DNA from: Candidatus Gastranaerophilales bacterium
GTDB lineage: Bacteria > Cyanobacteriota > Vampirovibrionia > Gastranaerophilales > Gastranaerophilaceae
Reading direction: 5' to 3'
DNA: 64,000 nucleotides
Assembly (NCBI GenBank): GCA_944323925.1
Contig: CALUUI010000008.1
Span: 1 to 64,000, forward strand
Shown here in pieces: positions 1 to 8,510 of this stretch; position 1 is the first letter of the stretch, and each line of letters begins with the position of its first letter. The notes below the pieces were generated by a model that saw nothing but the letters and a program-made list of their open reading frames with translations, did not search any database and was not told the origin of the DNA. Position numbers and translations under genes: made by a program.

Positions 1-77
1 TACAAAACTTCGTTTTGTAGGGGTTCTTCGTCCCCCGTACGCATATTTTAGATACGCAAAAAGCCGACAAAGGGACT
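1..77. repeat. Direct repeat copy A (tRNA-Thr 3' end plus flank)
   Basis: These 77 bases recur without mismatch at 185-261. On the minus strand the unit is the last 15 bases of the tRNA-Thr body (63-77) followed by its 62-base downstream flank. The flank contains a hairpin at 1-19 (8-bp stem TACAAAAC/GTTTTGTA around TTC) and a GGGG/CCCC hairpin at about 20-37. The copy starts at the window edge, so an array or element may continue to the left. A dispersed structured repeat or an attachment-site-like duplication are both possible. Confidence 0.8.
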
Positions 78-184
78 GTCTTGCTCGTTCGCGTATAACG
101 GGACTTCGGTTTTTCTTTTCGCAAGCTGCGCTTGCTCCAAAGAAAACACCTTCGCCCTCAGCTCACTCGCGCTGAACCCTTTTA

Positions 185-261
185 TACAAAACTTCGTTTT
201 GTAGGGGTTCTTCGTCCCCCGTACGCATATTTTAGATACGCAAAAAGCCGACAAAGGGACT
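185..261. repeat. Direct repeat copy B (tRNA-Thr 3' end plus flank)
   Basis: This copy is identical to bases 1-77, at an offset of 184 bp. It overlaps the 3' end of the intact tRNA-Thr, so here the 15 tRNA bases are part of a functional gene. The 107 bases between the copies (78-184) hold short inverted repeats such as GCAAGC/GCTTGC near 121-135 and no convincing gene. Confidence 0.8.
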
Positions 262-318
262 CGAACCCTTGACCTACTCATTACGAATGAGTTGCTCTAC
301 CAACTGAGCTATGTCGGC
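246..318 (-). tRNA. tRNA-Thr (CGU anticodon)
   Basis: On the minus strand a 73-base cloverleaf starts with GCCGACA and closes with TGTCGGC, giving a 7-bp acceptor stem. The D arm is GCTC..GAGC. The anticodon stem is ACTCA/TGAGT with loop TTCGTAA, so the anticodon is CGU and reads the Thr codon ACG. The T arm GGGTTCGAGTCCC is regular. The discriminator base is U and CCA is not encoded (TTT follows). The gene has its own promoter just upstream at 346-354 and is followed by the repeated flank described at 185-261. Confidence 0.95.
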
Positions 319-345
319 TTGTTTATATTATTTTTTGACAAGTCT

Positions 346-354
346 ATTATATCA
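346..354 (-). promoter_or_regulatory. Extended -10 promoter of tRNA-Thr
   Basis: The minus strand reads TGATATAAT, a perfect TGn extended -10 box, 27 bases before the tRNA 5' end. No good -35 box lies at the usual distance, which fits an extended -10 promoter. The same nine-base word precedes other genes in this window (8496, 23014, 60367). Confidence 0.6.
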
Positions 355-367
355 CAAGAACAAATTT

Positions 368-1594
368 TTATTCATATCTTAATGCATCAATCGGTTTAAG
401 CAGAGATGCTTTATAAGCAGGATAATATCCGAAGGCAATTCCAATAAGCCCCGAAAAACCGAGTGATAGTACTATTGAAAATAATGAGATTACTATTGTC
501 ATATTTGAAAAAATATCAACAGCCTTAGCGCCTACAATTCCAATAACTACACCAATAATTCCGCCTAAAATTGATAATATAAAAGATTCTATCAAAAATT
601 GAAGTCTTATATCAGATGCTTTTGCGCCGATAGCCATACGGATTCCGATTTCTTTTGTCCGCTCTGTAACTGATACCAGCATTATATTCATAATCCCTAT
701 ACCGCCAACAATTAATGAAACAGAAGCTATCGAAAATAAAAGCACTGCAAATGTTTGTGCTGACGATTTTAATCTCTCCTGAAAATCTGCTGAATTTCTT
801 ATACTAAAGTCATCTATCTGGTTTTTAGTGATATGGTGTTTCATTCTTAGAATTTCAGTAATATCTTTTTCTGCCTGAGTCATATCTTCTGCAGTAGCTG
901 TTTTAACCAAAATCATTTTAACAGTCCCAGGGAAATCAGTGCCGAATACTTTTTTCTGGGCTGTTGTTATTGGAATAAAGATTAAGTCATCATTATCCAT
1001 AGGACCTGATTGCCCCTTGGTTTTAAGTACCCCAACAACCTTAAAAGGTGCGCCTCCAACTCTTATAACTTTATCAATTGGATCTAAGTCACCAAAAAGC
1101 TCCTTGGCTACTGTTGCTCCAAGAACAGTAACTTTGGCACTGTTTCTTATATCTTCTTTTATAAATTTTCTGCCGTAGTCTAAGTCGTAGCTTTTTATAT
1201 AAAAATATGCAGAAGTCGTTCCATAAACTGTTGTTGACCAATTAGAGTTTCCATAGGTCAGCTGTTTAGTTTCAGAGGATACCGGAGCAACGGAGATTAC
1301 GCCTGTAGCATTTTTTTGTATGGCTTCGGCATCTTTAAGTGTTAATGTCGGTCTTGAGCCTGAACCCATGCTAACTCCACCTGTTTTTGCTGCAGCTGAG
1401 CGTATCGTAAATATATTACTTCCCATTGCTTCCATATCTTGGGTTATTTTTGTTCGTGTTCCTGTTCCGACTGCTAGCATTATTATTACTGCACTTACGC
1501 CGATAATTATGCCCAAGCTGGTTAGACCTGAACGTAACTTATTTACCTTTAGTGAGACTAATGCCATTTTGACGATTGATTTAAAATCTATCAT
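368..1594 (-). CDS. ABC transporter permease, MacB type
   Basis: The 408-aa inner-membrane permease has the MacB/FtsX layout. There is one N-terminal membrane helix (about residues 20-45, with GLTSLGIIIGVSAVII), a large periplasmic domain (about 50-280), and three C-terminal helices (about 285-405). The C-terminal part contains the conserved MLVSVTERTKEIGIRMAIGA coupling segment. E. coli MacB fuses the ATPase to the permease; here the ATPase is a separate gene overlapping by 4 bp (ATGA). With the adaptor and TolC genes immediately upstream, it should form a tripartite pump that drives macrolide, peptide or lipid-like substrates out of the periplasm. The substrate cannot be read from sequence. 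Confidence 0.93.
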   Translation of the reverse strand: MIDFKSIVKMALVSLKVNKLRSGLTSLGIIIGVSAVIIMLAVGTGTRTKITQDMEAMGSNIFTIRSAAAKTGGVSMGSGSRPTLTLKDAEAIQKNATGVISVAPVSSETKQLTYGNSNWSTTVYGTTSAYFYIKSYDLDYGRKFIKEDIRNSAKVTVLGATVAKELFGDLDPIDKVIRVGGAPFKVVGVLKTKGQSGPMDNDDLIFIPITTAQKKVFGTDFPGTVKMILVKTATAEDMTQAEKDITEILRMKHHITKNQIDDFSIRNSADFQERLKSSAQTFAVLLFSIASVSLIVGGIGIMNIMLVSVTERTKEIGIRMAIGAKASDIRLQFLIESFILSILGGIIGVVIGIVGAKAVDIFSNMTIVISLFSIVLSLGFSGLIGIAFGYYPAYKASLLKPIDALRYE

Positions 1595-2295
1595 AAGGTT
1601 ACTCTCCTTGGAGTATTTGGTACATCTGAGATTATATTCCCGTCTTTAAATGTAACTATTCTTCTGCAATATTCTGCTATATCGTTTTCGTGGGTTACAA
1701 GAACAATTGTTTTATGAAGTTCTTCATTCAGTTTGACAAAAAAGTTCATAACCTCAATACTGGTCTTAGTATCCAAGTTTCCAGTAGGTTCATCAGCCAA
1801 GATAAGCGGAGCATCGTTAACTATTGCACGCGCTATTGCAACTCTTTGCTGCTGACCGCCTGACATTTGGTTTGGCATGTGTAATTCTCGGTTTTCCAAG
1901 CCTACTATTTTTAAGGCTTCCTTTGCTCGTTTGTGGCGTTCTGCTTCAGGTATTCCTTTGTATATCATTGGAAGCTCTACATTGTCTATTGCGCTTGTTC
2001 TTGAGATTAAGTTAAAACCTTGAAATACAAAGCCTAATTTTAAGTTCCTGATAGTACTGAGTTCATCGGGTGTGAGTTTTAAAACGTCTACACCATCAAG
2101 ATAATATTCTCCTGAAGTTGGAATATCTAGGGTTCCAAGCATGTTCATAAACGTTGATTTACCTGAACCGGAAGCGCCCATTATTGCAACAAATTCGCCT
2201 TCTTCAATGCTTAGAGACACATTGTTTAAAGCATTTAGTGTTTCTTCACCCATTTTATATGTTTTTATTGCATTCCTAACTTCTATTAGTGCCAT
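1591..2295 (-). CDS. ABC transporter ATP-binding protein, MacB/LolD type
   Basis: This 234-aa cytoplasmic ATPase belongs to the MacB/LolD subfamily. Walker A is GASGSGKST (about residues 39-47), the Q-loop is in GFVFQGFNL, the signature is MSGGQQQRVAIARA, Walker B is LILADEPTGNLD, and the H-loop is in VLVTHE. It starts directly after the stop codon of the adaptor gene and its stop overlaps the permease ATG, so the three genes are probably translationally coupled. It energises the adjacent permease as part of the MacAB-TolC-like pump. Confidence 0.95.
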   Translation of the reverse strand: MALIEVRNAIKTYKMGEETLNALNNVSLSIEEGEFVAIMGASGSGKSTFMNMLGTLDIPTSGEYYLDGVDVLKLTPDELSTIRNLKLGFVFQGFNLISRTSAIDNVELPMIYKGIPEAERHKRAKEALKIVGLENRELHMPNQMSGGQQQRVAIARAIVNDAPLILADEPTGNLDTKTSIEVMNFFVKLNEELHKTIVLVTHENDIAEYCRRIVTFKDGNIISDVPNTPRRVTL

Positions 2296-3447
2296 CTAAA
2301 ACATCCTTGGTGGTTTTGAATTATTATTAGACTTTTTAATTTTTGTACTGTCTCCGGTTGCAACTAAGTCGCCTTCTTTGATACCTGATTTGATTTCTGT
2401 ATATGAGTCATCGCTTGCGCCGGTTACTATTTCTTTTCGTACCAGTTTACCCTTCTCGGATACCCAGACTCCTTGCTTTTCGTATCTTTGAGTGTTTTCA
2501 GCAGGTGAGAATTTGAGTGCAAAATTCGGAACGGCTAGTACATCTTTGCTTTCTGAAACTATTATTGAGACATTGGCGGTCATTCCGGGTTTTATTTTTA
2601 GTTCGCTGTTATCTACACTTACAATTACTGTATATGTAACTACGTTTGAAGTGTTGGTTGAATCAATTCTTACTTGAGTTACTTCGCCGTAAAAATCTTC
2701 ATTTGGGTATCCGTCAAGTACATATTTTGCTTTCTGACCTTCTTTTACTTTGCCTATATCGGCTTCTGATACGGCTACTTCTATTTGCATTTTTTCAATA
2801 TCTTGCGCTATTGTAAATAATTCAGGAGCGTTTAATGTCGCGGCGACCGGTTGACCCATATCTATATCTCGACTTATTATTATTCCGTCTACCGGGGCTG
2901 TTATTTTGGTATAACCTAAATTAACAAGTGAGCTGTTATATTCGGCTTCGGCTTTTTTTATTTGATATTTTGCTGCTGCTACTTGGGCTAAAGATGCCTT
3001 GTAATCACTTTCTGCCTGATCTACTTCTGAGAGGGGAACATATTGTTTTTGATACAGTTTCTTGTATCGGTCGTACATTTTTTTATCAAGCTCTAACTTT
3101 GCTTCACGTTCTAAAAGTGTTGCTTTTGCGTTATATAATGATGCTTGGTTTTGGTCTACTGTTGCTTGAAATGTTCTTGGGTCGATTTCTGCAAGTAATT
3201 GACCTTTTTTTACTTGGGAATTAAAATCTGCATATAATCCGCTTATTAAACCCGAAACTGTTGAACCTACACTGACTGTGTTTACAGGGTTTATCGTTCC
3301 TGAGGCTTCTACTACTTGTGTTATATCTCGTCGTTTTGCGGGTTGCAAGCGGTATTCTTTATTAGGGTTGTTTTTATTGCTTATTATTACCCCTGATATT
3401 AGTACTATTAGTATTAGTGATAGTATGATTAATAGTTTTTTCTTCAT
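2296..3447 (-). CDS. Periplasmic adaptor (MacA/HlyD family)
   Basis: This 383-aa membrane-fusion protein has an N-terminal anchor helix (KKKLLIILSLILIVLISGVI). A lipoyl/barrel-sandwich half (VSGLISGLYADFNSQVKKGQ) follows, then an alpha-helical hairpin at about 105-175 rich in Lys, Ala and Glu, the second lipoyl half (ITAPVDGIIISRDIDMGQPV), and beta-barrel and membrane-proximal domains. It would bridge the inner-membrane ABC permease and TolC. The gene lies between tolC and the ABC genes and abuts the ATPase start with no spacer. The hairpin is long, as in MacA adaptors. Confidence 0.93.
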   Translation of the reverse strand: MKKKLLIILSLILIVLISGVIISNKNNPNKEYRLQPAKRRDITQVVEASGTINPVNTVSVGSTVSGLISGLYADFNSQVKKGQLLAEIDPRTFQATVDQNQASLYNAKATLLEREAKLELDKKMYDRYKKLYQKQYVPLSEVDQAESDYKASLAQVAAAKYQIKKAEAEYNSSLVNLGYTKITAPVDGIIISRDIDMGQPVAATLNAPELFTIAQDIEKMQIEVAVSEADIGKVKEGQKAKYVLDGYPNEDFYGEVTQVRIDSTNTSNVVTYTVIVSVDNSELKIKPGMTANVSIIVSESKDVLAVPNFALKFSPAENTQRYEKQGVWVSEKGKLVRKEIVTGASDDSYTEIKSGIKEGDLVATGDSTKIKKSNNNSKPPRMF

Positions 3448-4887
3448 TTATTCTTCCTTTACGCTTTCACAGTTAAGGTGATGCATACACATTTTTCTTT
3501 CTAAATCTGCTCGTGCCAGGTTATAATTATATACAAGTTTTACGTATTCGTTACAAGCGTTGTTATAATTTAATTTTGCATCTTGTAACTCAATAAAATC
3601 ACTTATTCCTACTTCATAACGACCTTCTGACAGTTCTAGGTTCTCCAGTGCTTGTCTGATTTTTACTGCCATTAAAGGTATTTGTTTTTCTAGCTGAATT
3701 GTTCTTATGTAAGCATCTTGAACTTGACAGAAAATATCTAACTTTAGCGTGTTGATTTCGCTATCTACATATTCTACTTGAAGTTTTGCATTATCTATCT
3801 CATGCTTAATTTGTTTGATATTAAATGAGGTATTTAGATTAACTCCTATTGAATAATTGTTATTAGAATAGTTTTTGTTATTCGCAAAAGAATATCCGAG
3901 TTGACCTGTTAGTGATGGGTAATATTGGCGTTTTATATATTTTAATTCTTCTTCCATCGCTTTTTTAGTTGCTTTTAAAGCTCTTAAATCGTGGCGGTGC
4001 TCATATGCATATTGAATCGCTTCTTCAAATGTATATGGACATTTTTCGAATTTATAAGCTCCAATTACGTCAGTTTTTTCTACTGTTGATTTAAACGCTA
4101 CATCAATATTTGCATCTGTTGAAAATTTATCGGTATCGTTGTTTGTTAAAAAGCTCGTTGGATAATAGTTATCAGGGAGATTAAAAGTTTCTGTGTTTTC
4201 TATAGTATATTCAGGTGGGTTTAGGGCTGACATATTATTGTTTAATGTTACCCAAGATGTTTGATAATCAGTCTCAGCTTCAAGAAGTGCAATTCTTGCT
4301 TGTGCCAAGTTATATTCTGAATTTACTATATCAACTTTTGAGCGTATTCCCTCATCAAAGAATGCTTTTGTTCGGTTATAATCTCTTAGGTTTATTTGTA
4401 CGTTTGCTTTTTCTACATCAACGTAAGCCTTTGAGGCCAATACTCCATAATAGGCAGATTGAATTGCAAAAGATACGTCATGCATTGTGTCTTCGTATTC
4501 CAGCTGTGCAACGATTTTGTTAAACTTATACATTCTTATATATGAACTGGTTTTTCCAAAATCCCATATAAGTTGTTGAATTGTTGCTTGTATTGATGGA
4601 AAATTCCTCGTTGTTCCACCAACTCTTGAATTGTCCGCTCCGGTTAATCCGACACCTGCTGATATGGTTGGGGTATACAAGGACTTTGCTATGCTTACAT
4701 TGTTTTTTGCTATTAAGTAATTCATATAAGCGCGTCTTACTATTCCTCTGTTATGAATACCTATGTCTATACAATTTTCTAAAGTAAGTGTATCATTTTT
4801 TTGTATGTGAATTGTTTCCCAGTTTATTGCAAATGCTGGAGTTGATATACAAATTATTGTATATATTAAAGCTAATAAACGCTTCAA
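3448..4887 (-). CDS. TolC-family outer-membrane efflux protein
   Basis: A 479-aa protein starts with a clear Sec signal peptide (MKRLLALIYTIICISTPAFA, cut after residue 20). Two OEP repeats follow, with long heptad-like helices at about 50-220 and 285-470; the pair LENCIDIGIHNRG and FEEAIQYAYEHRH marks the start of each. It should trimerise into the outer-membrane channel of the efflux pump encoded downstream. It is the first gene of the four-gene operon and has AGAGGTAG ahead of its ATG as a ribosome binding site. Its length matches the family. Confidence 0.93.
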   Translation of the reverse strand: MKRLLALIYTIICISTPAFAINWETIHIQKNDTLTLENCIDIGIHNRGIVRRAYMNYLIAKNNVSIAKSLYTPTISAGVGLTGADNSRVGGTTRNFPSIQATIQQLIWDFGKTSSYIRMYKFNKIVAQLEYEDTMHDVSFAIQSAYYGVLASKAYVDVEKANVQINLRDYNRTKAFFDEGIRSKVDIVNSEYNLAQARIALLEAETDYQTSWVTLNNNMSALNPPEYTIENTETFNLPDNYYPTSFLTNNDTDKFSTDANIDVAFKSTVEKTDVIGAYKFEKCPYTFEEAIQYAYEHRHDLRALKATKKAMEEELKYIKRQYYPSLTGQLGYSFANNKNYSNNNYSIGVNLNTSFNIKQIKHEIDNAKLQVEYVDSEINTLKLDIFCQVQDAYIRTIQLEKQIPLMAVKIRQALENLELSEGRYEVGISDFIELQDAKLNYNNACNEYVKLVYNYNLARADLERKMCMHHLNCESVKEE

Positions 4888-4963
4888 AACAAACTACCTC
4901 TCCGGTCTATTTTACCGTTTTATATTTTATCATAAATCATTTTATTAAGTGATTTTATGTTAT

Positions 4964-4969
4964 TATAAT
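4964..4969 (+). promoter_or_regulatory. Putative -10 box of a leaderless transcript
   Basis: TATAAT lies so that transcription would start at about 4976, the A of the ATG of the following membrane-protein gene. The -35 match (TTTATT at 4941) is weak. No Shine-Dalgarno sequence precedes that ATG. Confidence 0.4.
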
Positions 4970-4975
4970 TTTACT

Positions 4976-6070
4976 ATGAAAAAATATATTATTTTATTAT
5001 TAATTTCGGTATTTGGTATAATTTTTACTCAGCTTTTAGGTGTATTCCTGATTTCTGCAAATCTATCAAACACAGTTATGCTGGTATCAGCAATTGTTTC
5101 TTTATTATTAAAAATCGGTTTCTTTGGGCTTGGTGTATATACACTTGTCGCCACGTTCAAGCATAAAGGTGGATGGGCTGTAAAAACTTTTAAAGCATTA
5201 AACTGGATTTATGTTATTTTAGTCAGTTTAATAACTTTGGTAGTTGTTATAAGTATTATTAATATGGCTATAAAAGCAAAAAATTATTACAATACTTCGG
5301 CTCTTGAGGTTATTCCTCCAACAGCTATTCAAGCTAAAATTAACCCGTTGATTGATTATAACGGATTACCGAAAGATTTTATTCTTGGTTTGAGATTTGG
5401 AAATATTGATTCTAATTTTATAAAAATGATGAATTATTCTCCCAAGAAAGAAGTTTGGGAAAAAATGGAAGATAAAGGAGCTTGGTTCTCTTTAGAAAAA
5501 TCTGTATGTTTTGATAATAACAAAGATTGCAGAACAAAAGCTAAGGGGCTCTCCGCTCTTAGCAGACAAATTAATAATCCTATATTATTAGTTGCACCTG
5601 TTATGATTGCAACCTATCATTTGGATGAAAAACTTCCTGTTTGCTCTGATGAAGGACTAAAACTTGTTCCAAAATCTGTTTATCTTGATGTTGTTAATTC
5701 TAAAATTATAGTTTTGTATAAAGGCACTAAAGCTCTTACTAAATGTAAATATCTTCAATTGTCAGGACTTAATGCAAGGGATTTTGGGCTTGAATGGGCT
5801 AAAGTTTATAAAAAACAAAATATTTATTTCCCTTATCCAAATAATATTTCTAAAAAATTGTATAAATTTAATGATTCAATAGTTGTAGGAAACTTTTGCA
5901 AAGACGCCAAACATGAAACCAGATGTAATGTACTTTCACCTGTTGATGATAAGCTGGTTTTTAACATTACGTCTTATCCTGCAAATATTGAACTAAAATT
6001 ATGGAAAAATAAACCTTTATTTACTTTTAATGATTCAGATTTCTTATTCGAAATCCGTTTTGTAGAATAG
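4976..6070 (+). CDS. Membrane protein of unknown function
   Basis: The 364-aa protein has three hydrophobic segments in its first about 105 residues: IILLLISVFGIIFTQLLGVF, a second at about 35-55, and IYVILVSLITLVVVISIINM. A mostly polar domain of about 250 residues follows. That domain has scattered Cys pairs (VCFDNNKDCR, FCKDAKHETRCN) that could form disulphides if it is periplasmic. A GTG nine codons upstream (4949) would extend the frame, but it lies upstream of the -10 box at 4964. I therefore prefer the ATG at 4976, which would give a leaderless mRNA. It is divergent from tolC, with an 88-bp gap. I do not recognise the family. Confidence 0.75.
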   Translation: MKKYIILLLISVFGIIFTQLLGVFLISANLSNTVMLVSAIVSLLLKIGFFGLGVYTLVATFKHKGGWAVKTFKALNWIYVILVSLITLVVVISIINMAIKAKNYYNTSALEVIPPTAIQAKINPLIDYNGLPKDFILGLRFGNIDSNFIKMMNYSPKKEVWEKMEDKGAWFSLEKSVCFDNNKDCRTKAKGLSALSRQINNPILLVAPVMIATYHLDEKLPVCSDEGLKLVPKSVYLDVVNSKIIVLYKGTKALTKCKYLQLSGLNARDFGLEWAKVYKKQNIYFPYPNNISKKLYKFNDSIVVGNFCKDAKHETRCNVLSPVDDKLVFNITSYPANIELKLWKNKPLFTFNDSDFLFEIRFVE

Positions 6071-6147
6071 AATTATTATCTTTTAAAGTTTAAATTTAGC
6101 TTGGTTTATGCTAAAATTTAGCCGTAATTAATTTTAGAGGAATAAAG

Positions 6148-7704
6148 ATGGAAAAATATTATTGTACAACAGCGATAGACTATGTAAATGGCGCGCCGCA
6201 TATTGGACATGCTTATGAAAAGATTTTAACAGATGTTATTAACAGACACTATTCACAAAGAGCTGACTTAGCATTTATGCTTACCGGCACTGACGAGCAC
6301 GGGATAAAAATTCAAAAAACTTCTGCCGCGAAAGGTATGACACCAAAAGAGCTTTGCGATATGAACGCTCAAAAATTTAAAGATGCTTGGAGAGCTCTTG
6401 ATATTGATTACACAAGATTTATCAGAACAACTGATGAAAATCACGAAAAAGTTGTACAAAAAATATTTAAAAAACTTCTTGAAAAAGGTGATATTTATAA
6501 ACATTCTTATACCGGACTTTATTGCAGTGGGTGTGAATGTTTTTTAAACGAAAAAGATTTGACAGAAGACGGTCTTTGTCCTGATCACCTTAAAAAGCCG
6601 GAAGTTGTTGAAGAAGAAAACTATTTCTTTAAACTTACCAAGTATAAAGATGCAATAATTAAACATATAAAAACAAACCCTGATTTTATCGTTCCGTCAT
6701 TCAGAGCTAACGAGGTTTTAAATCAATTAGAAGATATTCAAGATATATCAGTTTCAAGAGCAAAATCAAATGTAACTTGGGGTATTGATGTTTTAGATGA
6801 CCCTGAACAAGTTATTTACGTATGGATTGATGCTTTATCTAATTATATAACTGCAATTGGTTATGATGTAGATTCTCAATCTGACGAGTTTAAAAAACTT
6901 TGGCCGGTTGATGTTCATGTAATCGGAAAAGATATACTTAAATTTCATAGCATATACTGGATAGCAATTTTGATGGCATTAGATTTATCGTTGCCAAAAC
7001 ATATTTTTGCACACGGTTGGATAACAATTGATGAGGCTAAAATGTCTAAGTCTTTGGGTAATGTTGTATCTCCTACATCTGTGCTTGAAACCTTTAATCT
7101 TGAAAATCCTGACGCCTTCAGATACTATATGGTAACAGCTGCACCGTGCGGAAAAGATGGAAACTATTCAGATGATGATTTTAAAGAAAAAGTTAATGCG
7201 CACCTTGCTAATTCGATGGGAAATCTTTTAAACAGAACGCTTTCTATGCTTGTTAAGTATTTTGATGGTGAGGTTAAGCAAGAGTTCAAACAAAATTCAC
7301 CACTTTTTGATAAAGCCTTGGCAACTATAAAAGCTGTAGAACATCACTTTGATTACTTTGAAATCCAAGAAGCTGCTCAAAAAATTATGGAATTAGTAGA
7401 TGTAACAAATAAATATGTTACAGACAATGCTCCTTGGACCCTAGCAAAAGAAGAAAAAATGCAAGAATGTGGTGTCGTTCTAACAACAGTACTTGAAATT
7501 ATGTGTGTAATATCATCTCTAATTTACCCATATTGTCCAAATATTGCAAAGGCGATGGCTGAACAGTTATCTTATGATCTTAATACTAAATTGGATGAAA
7601 TAACCTGTGATAATATCAAGGTTGGGAAATTAATTGAAAAAGAAAATATTAAGCCTGTATTTTTAAGGGTTGATAGCGAATTTGCAGATAAAAGTAAAAA
7701 ATAA
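6148..7704 (+). CDS. metG: Methionyl-tRNA synthetase
   Basis: This 518-aa class I synthetase charges tRNA-Met. The HIGH motif is H18-I-G-H21 and KMSKS is at 298-302. The zinc knuckle in the connective-peptide region shows C126-x2-C129, then C144-x2-H147. The family signature AFMLTGTDEHG is present near residue 42. The C-terminal part (about 345-500) is the helical anticodon-binding domain. It lacks the extra C-terminal tRNA-binding (EMAP-like) domain seen in longer bacterial MetG. It starts with a usable ribosome site (TTAGAGGAATAAAG) and ends in a hairpin terminator at 7728. Confidence 0.97.
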   Translation: MEKYYCTTAIDYVNGAPHIGHAYEKILTDVINRHYSQRADLAFMLTGTDEHGIKIQKTSAAKGMTPKELCDMNAQKFKDAWRALDIDYTRFIRTTDENHEKVVQKIFKKLLEKGDIYKHSYTGLYCSGCECFLNEKDLTEDGLCPDHLKKPEVVEEENYFFKLTKYKDAIIKHIKTNPDFIVPSFRANEVLNQLEDIQDISVSRAKSNVTWGIDVLDDPEQVIYVWIDALSNYITAIGYDVDSQSDEFKKLWPVDVHVIGKDILKFHSIYWIAILMALDLSLPKHIFAHGWITIDEAKMSKSLGNVVSPTSVLETFNLENPDAFRYYMVTAAPCGKDGNYSDDDFKEKVNAHLANSMGNLLNRTLSMLVKYFDGEVKQEFKQNSPLFDKALATIKAVEHHFDYFEIQEAAQKIMELVDVTNKYVTDNAPWTLAKEEKMQECGVVLTTVLEIMCVISSLIYPYCPNIAKAMAEQLSYDLNTKLDEITCDNIKVGKLIEKENIKPVFLRVDSEFADKSKK

Positions 7705-7727
7705 TTAACTTGAATATTTTTTGATAA

Positions 7728-7763
7728 ATGGCGGATGAAGAAACTCATCCGTCATTCTTTTTG
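7728..7763 (+). terminator. Rho-independent terminator after metG
   Basis: An 11-bp stem with one G-U pair (7728-7738 with 7745-7755) and loop AGAAAC is followed by TCTTTTTG. Confidence 0.75.
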
Positions 7764-7858
7764 TCATAATTCTTAATGAAGTAAATTTTACAAGCAATTT
7801 TTATTTAAACAAAAACTTATTAATACTATAGAGGAATATTTATATAAAGGAGAGAATT

Positions 7859-8410
7859 ATGCCGACAGAAGTAAGCTTAACAGTTGTAAATCCGGAAGTA
7901 AAAAATAATTATAAAAAAGCTACAGTTCTTGTAGAAGATGAAACAATAATAAAAGCATTATTCCCAAACGGTCAAGTAACAGAGAATGAGTTAACAAGTA
8001 TTCAGGAGCTTGCAAAAAAATCCGGTGATATGGGAGTAATAGAATCAAGTGATTTGAACCCTGCTCAAAAGTTAGCTTTAGCAAAAGCAAATGGCTATAA
8101 CGAATACTACGATATAAAATTAAGTAAAGACGGAAAATATTATGAAGTAACAATAAAGGAAACAGGTATGTTTACACCTGATCCAAAGGCTTGTAACATA
8201 AAACGAGACTTTGGCTTAAAAGAAAATGTTTTACTAAATAACAATCTGAATTACATGATAGATAATGCTGAACCGGGTTCAAGTGCAGACGGAAGGAATA
8301 CCGATTATGATCAAGTGAAGTTTCCGGCAGGGACAGTAATAAAACTTCCGGTTAATGAAACAAATTTTGATGCCGGTACTTCAGGATTTTGGCGTAGAGT
8401 TTTTAGTTAG
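7859..8410 (+). CDS. Hypothetical protein, 183 aa
   Basis: The gene has a strong ribosome site (AAAGGAGAG, 6 bases before ATG) and is preceded by its own leader. The protein is acidic and soluble, with no signal peptide or membrane helix. A segment at about 50-95 (ELTSIQELAKKSGDMGVIES, then DLNPAQKLALAKANGYNEYY) looks helical. The C-terminal half contains a beta-rich stretch (FPAGTVIKLPVNETNFDAG). I do not recognise the family. It stands alone between metG and a sensor kinase that has its own promoter. Confidence 0.75.
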   Translation: MPTEVSLTVVNPEVKNNYKKATVLVEDETIIKALFPNGQVTENELTSIQELAKKSGDMGVIESSDLNPAQKLALAKANGYNEYYDIKLSKDGKYYEVTIKETGMFTPDPKACNIKRDFGLKENVLLNNNLNYMIDNAEPGSSADGRNTDYDQVKFPAGTVIKLPVNETNFDAGTSGFWRRVFS

Positions 8411-8495
8411 AGAATTATTGCAAAAATAATAAAACTGAACTTATTTTTAAAGACAAAGACATCCGGTAAAGAATTTATATCCGAGCATAGTTTTG

Positions 8496-8504
8496 TGATA
8501 TAAT
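8496..8504 (+). promoter_or_regulatory. Extended -10 promoter giving a leaderless mRNA
   Basis: TGATATAAT ends exactly 7 bases before the A of the ATG at 8511, so the predicted first transcribed base is the start codon itself. There is no Shine-Dalgarno sequence in front of this gene. Confidence 0.6.
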
Positions 8505-8510
8505 TTCGAT

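Noticed and set aside
48-281. 77-codon minus-strand open frame across the tRNA-Thr flank repeats
   Set aside because: It is built almost wholly from the duplicated tRNA 3' end and structured repeats, has no ribosome site and overlaps the tRNA gene.
4949-4975. GTG start for the membrane protein at 4976
   Set aside because: It lies before the -10 box at 4964, has no ribosome site, and would put polar residues ahead of the natural N-terminal helix.
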